The notes beneath the pieces are model-generated. The model saw only the letters and a list, made by a program, of their open reading frames with translations. It ran no database searches and was not told the origin of the DNA. A DNA stretch of 64,000 bases. Source: Streptomyces sp. NBRC 110028 (GTDB lineage: Bacteria; Actinomycetota; Actinomycetes; Streptomycetales; Streptomycetaceae). Shown piece after piece: positions 1 to 8,092 of the stretch. Every line of letters starts with the position of its first letter. The stretch's first letter is position 1. The translations under genes were made by a program, and so were the position numbers. The stretch spans positions 947,978 to 1,011,977 of the forward strand of contig NZ_BBUZ01000022.1 in the NCBI RefSeq assembly GCF_001417735.1. Reading direction: 5' to 3'.

Positions 1-1616
1 CCGCCGGCCAGTTCGGACCGCATGACCGCCCGCAACCTCAGCGTCCCCACCAACCGCTGGAACGCCTCCGACCAGTACCCACCGGCCCCCGGGGCCGCAC
101 CCTCCGGTTCGTCCGGGAGCGCGGTCAGCACCTCCAGGCGGTCCGCCTGGGCCGGGTCGAGGCAGCGCTCGGCCAGGCCCATGACCCCGCTGAAGCTCCA
201 CGGGTAGCTGCCCGCGTCCCGCGCGATGTCCAGCGCGTCCACGACCGCACTGCCCAGCGGCTCGGCCCACGGCACCGCGCACACCCCCAGCAGCCGGAAC
301 GCGTCGGACAGCCCGTGGGAGGCGATGAAGTCGGCGACCCACTGGGCCCGTTCCGCCACGGGCAGAGCGGACAGCAGCTTCGCCGGATCCCGCCAGGCCG
401 CGGCGGCGGGAGGCGCGCCCGGGGTGCCGAGGAGCGCGCGGGACCACTCCGCGCTCCGCTGCCGCACGGCGGCCCGGCACCAGGCCGCGTGCAGGTCCGC
501 CTTCCAGCCGTCCGCGACCGGCAGGGCCACGATCCGGTCCGCGCCCAGCCCCCCGAACCACTCGGACCAGCGGGCCAGCGGCGTGGCCTCCACCAGTTGG
601 CTCAGCCACCAGGACCGTTCCCCCCGACCGGACGGCGGCTTGGGCACGACGCCGTCGCGCTGCATCCCGCTGTCGCACCGCGCGGGCGCGTCGACGGTGA
701 TCTGGCCGGTGTCCGGGGGCAGGGAGACGCAGCGCGCGGACCGCTCCGCCATCCGCGCGGCGAACGCGGAGTCGGGCAGCGCGGCCAGCAGTTCGGCGGC
801 GGTCGCCCGGACGTTGCGGCTGCGGTCGGACAGCGCCTGCTCCAGGAAGGGTTCGTCGGAGGGCGCGAGGTCGTCGCGGAGCGAGTCCAGGAACATCAGC
901 CGGTCTTCGGCCCGCTCCGTGGACCAGGTGCCGCTGAGCAGGGCCAGCCCGGCCGCCGGGTCGCGGTGGCGGGTCCGGGCCAGCAGCGACACCCGCTCGG
1001 CGAACAGCCCCTCCTCCCACTGCCGCCGCACCTCGGCGTCGGACGCGGCGGCCCCGCCCGGCCCGGACGCGGGCGCCGCGCCCCGCCCGGGTGGCCCGCC
1101 CCGCAGGGCGAACTTCCAGTCCGGGTTGAGCCGGGCGAGCCACAGCGCCCGGGGCCCGCCGAGGGTGAGCGCCTCGGGCCGCAGGTCGGTGCGGGCGCGG
1201 GCCGCGTCGAGCAGGGTGGGGAGCAGGGCGTCGGGCGCGCGGTAGCCGTACTGGTTGGCGAGGGCGAGCCACTGGGGCAGCAGCTCGGCCAGGTCGGGGG
1301 CGGAACGCGGCCCGCTGCGCCCGGGGGACGAGCGGTCGGCGAGCAGCATCGCCAGCCGGCTGCGGGCCGCGGGCGGGAGCGCCGGGCGCGGATCCTCGGG
1401 CGCGGGGTCCGGGCCCGGGCGGGCGGGGGCGGGACGCAGCCCGGCCCGCCGCCGTACGGTGCTGAGCGCGGCGGCGTCCAGCAGGGCGGCCGCCGCGTCC
1501 TGCCCGGGGCGCGCGGCGACGGGCGGGGTGCGGCGCTCGGTGCCGAGCAGGGCGGCGGCGACGAGGTCGTCCCACGCCGCGGGCGCGGTGCCGGCGCTGG
1601 TGCTGATACTGCTCAA
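1..1616 (-). CDS. DUF5691 family protein (partial, runs off the left edge)
   Basis: Reading leftwards from a TTG at 1616, the frame stays open for 538 codons to the window edge. It encodes a soluble Ala/Leu/Arg-rich helical protein with HEAT-like segments such as RDPAAGLALLSGTWSTERAE and DRSRNVRATAAELLAALPDS. This resembles the DUF5691 proteins that accompany MoxR, VWA and DUF5682 genes in Streptomyces; the role is unknown. The start is chosen because GGAGG lies 6 nt upstream and the TTG overlaps the TGA of the gene before it by 2 nt, so the two are translationally coupled. The family name is from recall. The C-terminus is outside the window. Confidence 0.75.
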   Translation of the reverse strand, partial: MSSISTSAGTAPAAWDDLVAAALLGTERRTPPVAARPGQDAAAALLDAAALSTVRRRAGLRPAPARPGPDPAPEDPRPALPPAARSRLAMLLADRSSPGRSGPRSAPDLAELLPQWLALANQYGYRAPDALLPTLLDAARARTDLRPEALTLGGPRALWLARLNPDWKFALRGGPPGRGAAPASGPGGAAASDAEVRRQWEEGLFAERVSLLARTRHRDPAAGLALLSGTWSTERAEDRLMFLDSLRDDLAPSDEPFLEQALSDRSRNVRATAAELLAALPDSAFAARMAERSARCVSLPPDTGQITVDAPARCDSGMQRDGVVPKPPSGRGERSWWLSQLVEATPLARWSEWFGGLGADRIVALPVADGWKADLHAAWCRAAVRQRSAEWSRALLGTPGAPPAAAAWRDPAKLLSALPVAERAQWVADFIASHGLSDAFRLLGVCAVPWAEPLGSAVVDALDIARDAGSYPWSFSGVMGLAERCLDPAQADRLEVLTALPDEPEGAAPGAGGYWSEAFQRLVGTLRLRAVMRSELAG

Positions 1617-2818
1617 CGCGTGCCTCCGTACGACGTGGGGCCGCTGCCGATGGCGAGCGGGACGGGTTCCGGATCCCAGGTGGTGAGGGGTGTGATGCCG
1701 CGGTGCCCGCACGTGCCGAAGACGGTGACGGGGCGGCCGCCGGATATCGCGGTGAGCTGCCACAGGTTCGTACGGCCGAGGCACCTCGGGTCGACGGGGA
1801 GCGCGGTCCCGGCGGTCTCGTCCGCCAACTGCCATCCGTCGGCACCGGGGACGGGCGTGACGCCGGAGAGCACGACGGGCCAGCCCTCCAGCCAGGGGTC
1901 GGCGCTCAGCGCCTCGCCGTAGGCGGCGAGCGCCGCGTCGATACCGCCGCCGTCGGGCACCCAGGCGCCCGCCGGGGCTTCGGCGGCCGCGGCGGGCGGA
2001 CAGCTGGTGCCCAGCGCGGCCCGGAGCGGACGCGTGCCCGGGTAGTAGACGAGGTCCGCGTCGAGCACCAGACCGGGCGGCAGCGCCGGATCGGGCGAGC
2101 GGCCCGCCGCACCGAAGGACAGCAGCAGCGCCATCCGGCCCGTGGTCCGGCCGCGGAGCCAGATCCGCCGGGTGGTGAGCTTGTCGTCCTCGCTGTCCTG
2201 ACCGCCCAGGACGAGCCAGTGGTCCCGGACCGGCTGCCCGTGCGCGAGCAGTTCGGCCACCGGCGTCGTGACGCCGACCCGTGAGCGCGTGGTGGCGGCC
2301 AGCTCCTCCGGCAGGCTGTCGAGGTGGAGGAAGCCCTGGTTGAGGAGGTGCGTCAGGGCGCATTCCTCCAGCAGACGGGCGGGCCAGCCGGGACCGGAGG
2401 AGGGGATGGCGCCCAACTCCCGCACCCGTGCCCCAAGGCCGGGGGCCTGGGCGTCGACCATGCGGGCGGCCGTCTCGTCCCACGCCCCGTATCCGGCGCG
2501 GTCGGCCGTGGCCAGACCGCCGCGCAGCAGGTCCGCCAGCCGCTGCTCCAGCTCCGTGGCGCCCGCCGCGATGCGCCGGCCGCGCCGCTCGGCACGCCGC
2601 CGCACCGCCCCCGGATCGGCAACCCCGCCCGCGGTGCCCGCATCGCCCGTGCCCCTTGCGGCCCCCGCGCTGCCGGTGCCGCCCGACCGGCTGCCCCCGC
2701 CCCCGGCGGTCTCCGCGCTCCGTGCGCGCTCGCCGAGCCGCTGCTCGGTCCGCTCGGGCGGCTCCGAGCCCTGTGGCAGCACCTGTTCCGCCGTCCGGCG
2801 TTCCCCCTGCGGATTCAT
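1613..2818 (-). CDS. SWIM-protein relative lacking the SWIM zinc finger
   Basis: This encodes 401 residues. After a Gly/Ser/Arg-rich first 75 residues comes a conserved body with ADRAGYGAWDETAARMVDAQ, a DHWLVLGGQDSEDDKLTTRR block and YYPGTRPLRA. That body resembles the C-terminal part of the SWIM zinc-finger proteins found in this cluster in other Streptomyces. The zinc-binding CxC...CxH element that I expect near the N-terminus is absent, and there is no room for it upstream. ATG 2818 is preferred over TTG 2848 because the TTG lies inside the -35-like promoter element. ATG 2818 sits 7 nt after a TACCGT -10 element, suggesting a leaderless transcript. It is coupled to the DUF5691 gene downstream. 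Confidence 0.7.
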   Translation of the reverse strand: MNPQGERRTAEQVLPQGSEPPERTEQRLGERARSAETAGGGGSRSGGTGSAGAARGTGDAGTAGGVADPGAVRRRAERRGRRIAAGATELEQRLADLLRGGLATADRAGYGAWDETAARMVDAQAPGLGARVRELGAIPSSGPGWPARLLEECALTHLLNQGFLHLDSLPEELAATTRSRVGVTTPVAELLAHGQPVRDHWLVLGGQDSEDDKLTTRRIWLRGRTTGRMALLLSFGAAGRSPDPALPPGLVLDADLVYYPGTRPLRAALGTSCPPAAAAEAPAGAWVPDGGGIDAALAAYGEALSADPWLEGWPVVLSGVTPVPGADGWQLADETAGTALPVDPRCLGRTNLWQLTAISGGRPVTVFGTCGHRGITPLTTWDPEPVPLAIGSGPTSYGGTR

Positions 2819-2825
2819 GTCTGCG

Positions 2826-2848
2826 ACGGTACGGCCACCCACTGACAA
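2826..2848 (-). promoter_or_regulatory. RecA-NDp / PafBC-type DNA-damage promoter, leftward
   Basis: On the minus strand TTGTCAGTG (2848-2840) is followed by 8 nt and TACCGT (2831-2826). This is an exact match to the published actinobacterial LexA-independent damage promoter, tTGTCRGTG-N8-TAnnnT, which PafBC activates in mycobacteria. Transcription should start at or next to ATG 2818. Confidence 0.75.
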
Positions 2849-2884
2849 CCGTCGTGACCTGCGGCTCAGTTGACGCCGGGTCCG

Positions 2885-2907
2885 TTGTCAGTGGCGTGGT
2901 GCACAGT
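2885..2907 (+). promoter_or_regulatory. RecA-NDp / PafBC-type DNA-damage promoter, rightward
   Basis: TTGTCAGTG (2885-2893), 8 nt, then CACAGT (2902-2907). The first element is exact; the -10 deviates at one conserved position (C for T). With its leftward partner it forms a perfect 11-bp inverted repeat, 2839-2849 against 2884-2894. It lies about 50 nt before GTG 2956. Confidence 0.65.
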
Positions 2908-2955
2908 GAATGACGCGTCCGGGAGCGGAACGAGCAAACGAGTCGTGGGGGAGCT

Positions 2956-4128
2956 GTGACCGTCACTGTGTCCGGAACCAATTCACCTGAGATGACCCAG
3001 ATTTCCGAGGGCCACGGAGCCGGCGAGGCCCCCGAGGCCCCCGAGGCCGCCGAGGTCCTCCGTCCGCACGCCGAGGACGCGTTCGCCGACGAGCTGAGCG
3101 CGCTGGTCGCCGCCGACGACCGCCCGCGCCCGGCCCGCTGGCGGCTGTCGCCGTGGGCCGTCGCCACGTATCTGCTCGGCGGCACGCTGCCGGACGGCAC
3201 CGTGATCACACCCAAGTACGTGGGCCCGCGCCGCATCGTCGAGGTCGCCGTCACCACGCTCGCCACCGACCGCGCCCTGCTGCTGCTCGGCGTCCCCGGC
3301 ACGGCCAAGACCTGGGTCTCGGAGCATCTGGCGGCGGCGGTCAGCGGCGATTCGACGCTGCTGGTCCAGGGCACGGCCGGGACGCCCGAGGAAGCCATCC
3401 GCTACGGCTGGGACTATGCCCGGCTCCTCGCCCACGGCCCCAGCCGCGACGCGCTCGTCCCGAGCCCCGTGATGCGGGCGATGGCGGACGGCATGACCGC
3501 GCGCGTGGAGGAGCTGACGCGCATCCCGGCCGATGTGCAGGACACCCTGATCACCGTTCTGTCCGAGAAGATCCTTCCGATTCCCGAGCTGGGGGAGGAG
3601 GTCCAGGCGGTCCGCGGCTTCAACCTCATCGCCACCGCCAACGACCGCGACCGCGGCGTCAACGAGCTGTCCAGCGCGCTGCGCCGCCGTTTCAACACGG
3701 TGGTGCTGCCGCTGCCCGCCACCCCGGAGGACGAGGTCGACATCGTCGCCCGCCGCGTCGCCCAGATCGGCCGCTCGCTGGACCTCCCCGAGGCCCCGGC
3801 GGGTGTGGACGAGATCCGCCGCGTCGTCACGGTCTTCCGCGAGCTGCGCGAAGGGGTGACCGAAGATGGCCGTACGAAGCTCAAGTCGCCCTCCGGCACC
3901 CTGTCGACGGCGGAGGCCATCTCCGTGGTGACGAACGGGCTGGCGCTCGCCGCCCACTTCGGCGACGGTGTGCTGAGGGCCGGTGACGTGGCGGCGGGCA
4001 TCCTGGGCGCGGTGGTCCGCGACCCGGCCCCCGACCGCGTCGTCTGGCAGGAGTACCTGGAGGCCGTCGTCCGCGAGCGGGACGGGTGGAAGGACTTCTA
4101 CCGCGCGTGCCGAGAGGTGAGCGCGTGA
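2956..4128 (+). CDS. MoxR-type AAA+ ATPase
   Basis: This 390-residue AAA+ protein has a Walker A GVPGTAKT at 112-119, a sensor-1-like IATAND at 225-230 and an arginine-finger region SSALRRRF at 239-246. The acidic first 55 residues look disordered. MoxR ATPases usually act as chaperone-like remodellers with a VWA partner, and a VWA gene lies two genes downstream. GTG 2956 has GGGGGAG just upstream. The gene starts a tightly coupled operon: its TGA overlaps the next GTG by 4 nt. The damage-type promoter upstream suggests induction by genotoxic stress (inference). Confidence 0.85.
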   Translation: MTVTVSGTNSPEMTQISEGHGAGEAPEAPEAAEVLRPHAEDAFADELSALVAADDRPRPARWRLSPWAVATYLLGGTLPDGTVITPKYVGPRRIVEVAVTTLATDRALLLLGVPGTAKTWVSEHLAAAVSGDSTLLVQGTAGTPEEAIRYGWDYARLLAHGPSRDALVPSPVMRAMADGMTARVEELTRIPADVQDTLITVLSEKILPIPELGEEVQAVRGFNLIATANDRDRGVNELSSALRRRFNTVVLPLPATPEDEVDIVARRVAQIGRSLDLPEAPAGVDEIRRVVTVFRELREGVTEDGRTKLKSPSGTLSTAEAISVVTNGLALAAHFGDGVLRAGDVAAGILGAVVRDPAPDRVVWQEYLEAVVRERDGWKDFYRACREVSA

Positions 4129-6722
4129 CGGCTGCGGAGCTGGTGGCGGCCCCCGGAGGCGGTGGGGCCGCGGGGGCCGTCGTGCCGGAGTGGCCGCTGT
4201 TGCTGGGGGTGCGGCACCACGGCCCCGGGTCGGCGCGGGCCGTGCGGGCGGCGCTCGACGAGAGCGAGCCCGGCGTCGTGCTCATCGAGGGCCCGCCGGA
4301 GGCGGACGCGCTGGTGCACCTCGCCGCCGACGAGGGCATGCGCCCGCCCGTCGCGCTGCTCGCGCATGTGGCGAACGACCCGGGGCGCGCCGGGTTCTGG
4401 CCGATGGCCGGGTTCTCGCCGGAGTGGGCGGCCATCCAGTGGGCGCTGGCCCGCGACGTGCCCGTGCGGTTCATCGACCTCCCGGCCGCGCACTCCCTGG
4501 CCATGACGGCGAAGGACGATGCCCGTCCATCGGGCGATCCGGCCGGACCGGCCGAGCGGGTGCGCGTCGATCCGCTCGCCGTCCTCGCCGAGGCAGCCGG
4601 GTACGAGGACCCGGAGCGCTGGTGGGAGGACGTCGTCGAGCACCGCGGCGCCGGCGGGACCGCGGCGTTCGCCGCCGTCGCCGAGGCCATGGGGGAGCTG
4701 CGGTCCGCGTACGGGCACGGCGGGCACGAGGACGACGCCGTCCGGGAGGCCCATATGCGGGTGCGGATGCACGCGGCGCGGCGGGAGTTCGGGGAGGCGG
4801 TCGCCGTCGTGTGCGGGGCCTGGCACGTACCGGCGCTGGCCGCCCGCCCCACGGTGACCGCCGACCGGCAGCTGCTCAAGGGGCTGCCGAAGGTCAAGGC
4901 CGAGATCAGCTGGGTGCCCTGGACGCACCGCAGGCTGGCACGGCACAGCGGCTACGGGGCGGGGATCGCCTCGCCCGGCTGGTACAGCCATCTCTTCCAC
5001 GCCCCGGACCGGCCCCTGGAGCGCTGGCTGACCAAGGTCGCCGGGCTGCTCCGGGACGAGGACTTCGCGGTGTCGTCCGCGCATGTCATCGAGGCCGTGC
5101 GGCTCGCCGAAACGCTCGCAGCGCTGCGCGGCCGCCCGCTCGCCGGGCTCGCCGAGACCACCGATGCCGTGCGGGCCGTCATGTGCGAGGGCTCGGACGT
5201 GCCGCTCGCGCTCGTGCGGGACCGGCTCGTGGTCGGGGACGTGCTGGGCGAGGTTCCCGCGTCGGCCCCCGCCGTACCGCTCCAGCGGGATCTGCGGAGC
5301 ACCCAGCGCTCGCTGCGGCTGGCGCCCGAGGCCGTGGAGCGGGAGCTGGAGCTGGACCTGCGCAAGGAGAGGGACGCGGCGCGCGGCCGGCTGCTGCACC
5401 GGCTGCGGCTGCTGGGGATCGACTGGGGCACCCCGGCGGCCTCGCGCGGCAGCACCGGCACGTTTCGCGAGACCTGGCGGCTGCGCTGGGAGCCGGAGTT
5501 GGCGGTGCGGGTCGCGGAGGCGGGGGTGTGGGGCACCACCGTGCTGACGGCGGCCACCGCCAGGGCCGAGTCCGAGGCGCTGGGCGCCACGGCCCTCGCC
5601 GAGGTCACCGAGCTGGCCGAGCGCTGTCTGCTGGCCGCGCTCCCCGACGCCCTCCCCGTGGTGATGCGCGCGCTCGCCGACCGCGCCGCGCTCGACGCCG
5701 ACGTGGGCCACCTCGCGCAGGCGCTGCCCGCCCTGGTGCGGTCCGTGCGGTACGGGGACGTGCGCGGCACCGACACGGCGGCGCTCGGCGAGGTCGCCGC
5801 GGGCCTGGCCGAGCGGATCCTGGTGGGGCTCCCGCCCGCCTGTGTGGGGCTCGACGCGGACGGCGCCGCCGACATGCTCGGCCACCTGGAGGCCGTGCAC
5901 CGGGCGGTCGGCCTCCTGCCGGAGCCCACCCCGAGCGGGCGGCCGGCCGATGACTCGCTGCGGACGCGCTGGGCGGGTGTGCTGCTCGTCATCGCCGGGC
6001 GGGACGGCACCCCCGCCACCCCGGGGCTGCTCCGCGGCCGGGCCGCGCGCCTGCTGCTGGACGACGGGCGGCTCGCCGAGGACGAGGCGGCCCGGCTCAT
6101 GCGGCTCGCGCTCTCGCCCGGCACCGCACCACCCGAAGCGGCCTCCTGGATCGAGGGGTTCATCGGCGGCGGCGCGGGCGGCGGCCTGCTGCTCGTCCAC
6201 GACGAACGGCTGCTCGGCCTGATCGACGGCTGGCTCACCTCCGTACCCGCCGGGGCGTTCACGGACGTCCTGCCGCTGCTGCGGCGCACCTTCTCCGCGT
6301 ACGACTCGGGCGTCCGCCGCACCCTGGGCGAGCTGGTCCGGCGCGGCCCCGGGCCCGCGGCCGGTGAGCCGGGCGCCATGGGCGGCGAGGCGGCCCCCGC
6401 GGCGCCCGGCTTCGGCCCCGGGCTCGACGCGGAGCGTGCGGCCGCCGTCGTACCGACGGTGCGGCTGCTGCTCGGCCTGGAACCCGGCCCCGGTCCTGAC
6501 CCCGGCCCCGGCCCCGACTCTGGCCCCGGCCCCGACTCTGGCCCCGACTCTGGCCCTGGCCCTGGCCCCGGCCCCGGCCCCGGTCCTGGCCCTGGCCCTG
6601 GCCCCGGCCCCGGCCCCGGCCCCGGTCCTGGCCCCGGCCCCGGTCCTGGCCCCGGCCCCGGTCCTGGCCCCGGCCCCGGTCCTGGCCCCGGCCCCGACGA
6701 CACCGCGGAGGCGGCCCGATGA
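4125..6722 (+). CDS. DUF5682 family protein with a long Gly-Pro tail
   Basis: An 865-residue protein opening with a conserved LLGVRHHGPGSARAVRAAL block at about 22-40 and the segment VVLIEGPPEADALVHLAADE. Both are typical of DUF5682, which resembles TraB/EreA-like hydrolase folds. Function unknown. GTG 4125 is chosen over an upstream in-frame start because it makes the 4-nt GTGA overlap with the ATPase stop and has a GAGAGGTGAGC ribosome site. The C-terminus, about residues 787-855, is almost pure Gly-Pro dipeptide, encoded by a GGCCCC-type repeat. That tail is not part of the conserved body. The stop overlaps the next ATG (ATGA). Confidence 0.75.
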   Translation: MTAAELVAAPGGGGAAGAVVPEWPLLLGVRHHGPGSARAVRAALDESEPGVVLIEGPPEADALVHLAADEGMRPPVALLAHVANDPGRAGFWPMAGFSPEWAAIQWALARDVPVRFIDLPAAHSLAMTAKDDARPSGDPAGPAERVRVDPLAVLAEAAGYEDPERWWEDVVEHRGAGGTAAFAAVAEAMGELRSAYGHGGHEDDAVREAHMRVRMHAARREFGEAVAVVCGAWHVPALAARPTVTADRQLLKGLPKVKAEISWVPWTHRRLARHSGYGAGIASPGWYSHLFHAPDRPLERWLTKVAGLLRDEDFAVSSAHVIEAVRLAETLAALRGRPLAGLAETTDAVRAVMCEGSDVPLALVRDRLVVGDVLGEVPASAPAVPLQRDLRSTQRSLRLAPEAVERELELDLRKERDAARGRLLHRLRLLGIDWGTPAASRGSTGTFRETWRLRWEPELAVRVAEAGVWGTTVLTAATARAESEALGATALAEVTELAERCLLAALPDALPVVMRALADRAALDADVGHLAQALPALVRSVRYGDVRGTDTAALGEVAAGLAERILVGLPPACVGLDADGAADMLGHLEAVHRAVGLLPEPTPSGRPADDSLRTRWAGVLLVIAGRDGTPATPGLLRGRAARLLLDDGRLAEDEAARLMRLALSPGTAPPEAASWIEGFIGGGAGGGLLLVHDERLLGLIDGWLTSVPAGAFTDVLPLLRRTFSAYDSGVRRTLGELVRRGPGPAAGEPGAMGGEAAPAAPGFGPGLDAERAAAVVPTVRLLLGLEPGPGPDPGPGPDSGPGPDSGPDSGPGPGPGPGPGPGPGPGPGPGPGPGPGPGPGPGPGPGPGPGPGPGPGPDDTAEAAR
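6480..6700 (+). repeat. GGCCCC-type hexanucleotide repeat coding Gly-Pro
   Basis: An imperfect array of GGCCCC and GGTCCT/GGCCCT units runs for about 220 bp inside the DUF5682 gene and keeps its reading frame. The opposite strand is GGGGCC-rich and could form G-quadruplexes. Copy number is likely to vary between strains, and the array may be misassembled. Confidence 0.85.
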
Positions 6723-7966
6723 CGGAAGACCCGGAGATCACCCCGGACATCAACACGGACACCGGCACGGACGCGGGGGACGAGCGGCTGCGGCGCTGGC
6801 GGCTGGTGCTCGGCGGGCAGGGCGGCGACGGCACCGGCCGCGCCCTGAGCGGGACCGACGCCGCCATGGACCGTACGCTCGAAGCGCTCTACGGCTCCGG
6901 CGGCGGCGGGGACGGCCCCGCGGGTCCGGGCGGAGGCAGCGGCGGCCCGGCGGGCGGCGGTGCCTCACGCTCGGCCGGGCTCGGCGGCTCCGCGCCCCAA
7001 GTGGCGCGCTGGCTCGGCGACATCCGTACGTACTTCCCGACCTCCGTCGTCCAGGTCATGCAGCGCGACGCCATCGACCGGCTCGGCCTGTCGGCGCTGC
7101 TGCTGGAGCCGGAGATGCTGGAGGCCGTGGAGGCGGACGTGCACCTGGTGGGCACCCTGCTCTCGCTCAACCAGGCGATGCCGGAGACCACCAGGACCAC
7201 GGCGCGAGCCGTCGTCCGCAAGGTCGTCGAGGATCTGGAGAAGCGGCTCGCGACCCGCACCCGCGCGACCCTCACCGGCGCGCTCGACCGCTCGGCCCGG
7301 GTCGGCCGCCCCCGCCACCGGGACATCGACTGGGACCGCACCATCCGCGCCAACCTCAAGAACTACCTCCCCGAGTACCGCACGGTGGTTCCCGAGCGGC
7401 TGGTGGGTTACGGGCGGGCGGCGCGCGGGGTGAAGAAGGACGTCATCCTGTGCGTCGACCAGTCGGGGTCGATGGCCGCGTCTGTGGTGTACGCCTCCGT
7501 CTTCGGCGCCGTGCTCGCCTCGATGCGGTCGATCGCCACCCGGCTCGTCGTCTTCGACACCGCCGTCGTGGACCTGACCGACGAGCTGGACGATCCGGTG
7601 GACGTCCTGTTCGGCACCCGGCTCGGCGGCGGCACCGACATCAACCGCGCGCTCGCGTACTGCCAGGCGCGGATCACCCGGCCCGCGGACACCGTCGTCG
7701 TGCTGATCAGCGACCTCTACGAGGGCGGCATACGCGACGAGATGCTGGGCCGGATCGCCGCGATGAAGGCGTCAGGGGTGCGGTTCGTGGCGCTGCTCGC
7801 GCTGTCCGACGAGGGGGCGCCGAGTTACGACCGGGAGCACGCGGCGGCGCTCGCCGCGCTCGGCGCACCCGCCTTCGCCTGCACCCCCGATCTCTTCCCG
7901 GAGGTGATGGCGGCGGCGATCGAACGGCGCCAACTGCCGATACCGGACATGGCGATGCATCAGTGA
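6719..7966 (+). CDS. VWA domain-containing protein
   Basis: This 415-residue protein has a Gly-rich linker at about 60-90, a helical middle (LGDIRTYFPTSVVQVMQRDA), then a von Willebrand A domain from about 240. The MIDAS motif DQSGS is at 247-251, the second metal loop is GGGTDIN, and VLISDLYEGG is the third. All metal-coordinating positions are present. VWA proteins of this type pair with MoxR ATPases to assemble or remodel a substrate, here most likely together with the DUF5682 protein. ATG 6719 overlaps the preceding TGA by 4 nt. It is the last gene of the three-gene operon. Confidence 0.88.
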   Translation: MTEDPEITPDINTDTGTDAGDERLRRWRLVLGGQGGDGTGRALSGTDAAMDRTLEALYGSGGGGDGPAGPGGGSGGPAGGGASRSAGLGGSAPQVARWLGDIRTYFPTSVVQVMQRDAIDRLGLSALLLEPEMLEAVEADVHLVGTLLSLNQAMPETTRTTARAVVRKVVEDLEKRLATRTRATLTGALDRSARVGRPRHRDIDWDRTIRANLKNYLPEYRTVVPERLVGYGRAARGVKKDVILCVDQSGSMAASVVYASVFGAVLASMRSIATRLVVFDTAVVDLTDELDDPVDVLFGTRLGGGTDINRALAYCQARITRPADTVVVLISDLYEGGIRDEMLGRIAAMKASGVRFVALLALSDEGAPSYDREHAAALAALGAPAFACTPDLFPEVMAAAIERRQLPIPDMAMHQ

Positions 7967-8092
7967 CCATCAGCGGCCCAGGGCTTGCGCGGCCCCCTGT
8001 GGGTCATGCAAGGATCACTCCCGTCGCCAGGACGTGAATGTGCCCGTCCGCTTGGCGCCCCGCCTGATGTCCGTACCAGGGAAGGCCCCCTT

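Noticed and set aside
6364..6703. Alternative-frame proteins across the GGCCCC repeat
   Set aside because: The repeat leaves several frames open in both directions; only the DUF5682 frame continues a conserved protein and keeps operon overlaps.
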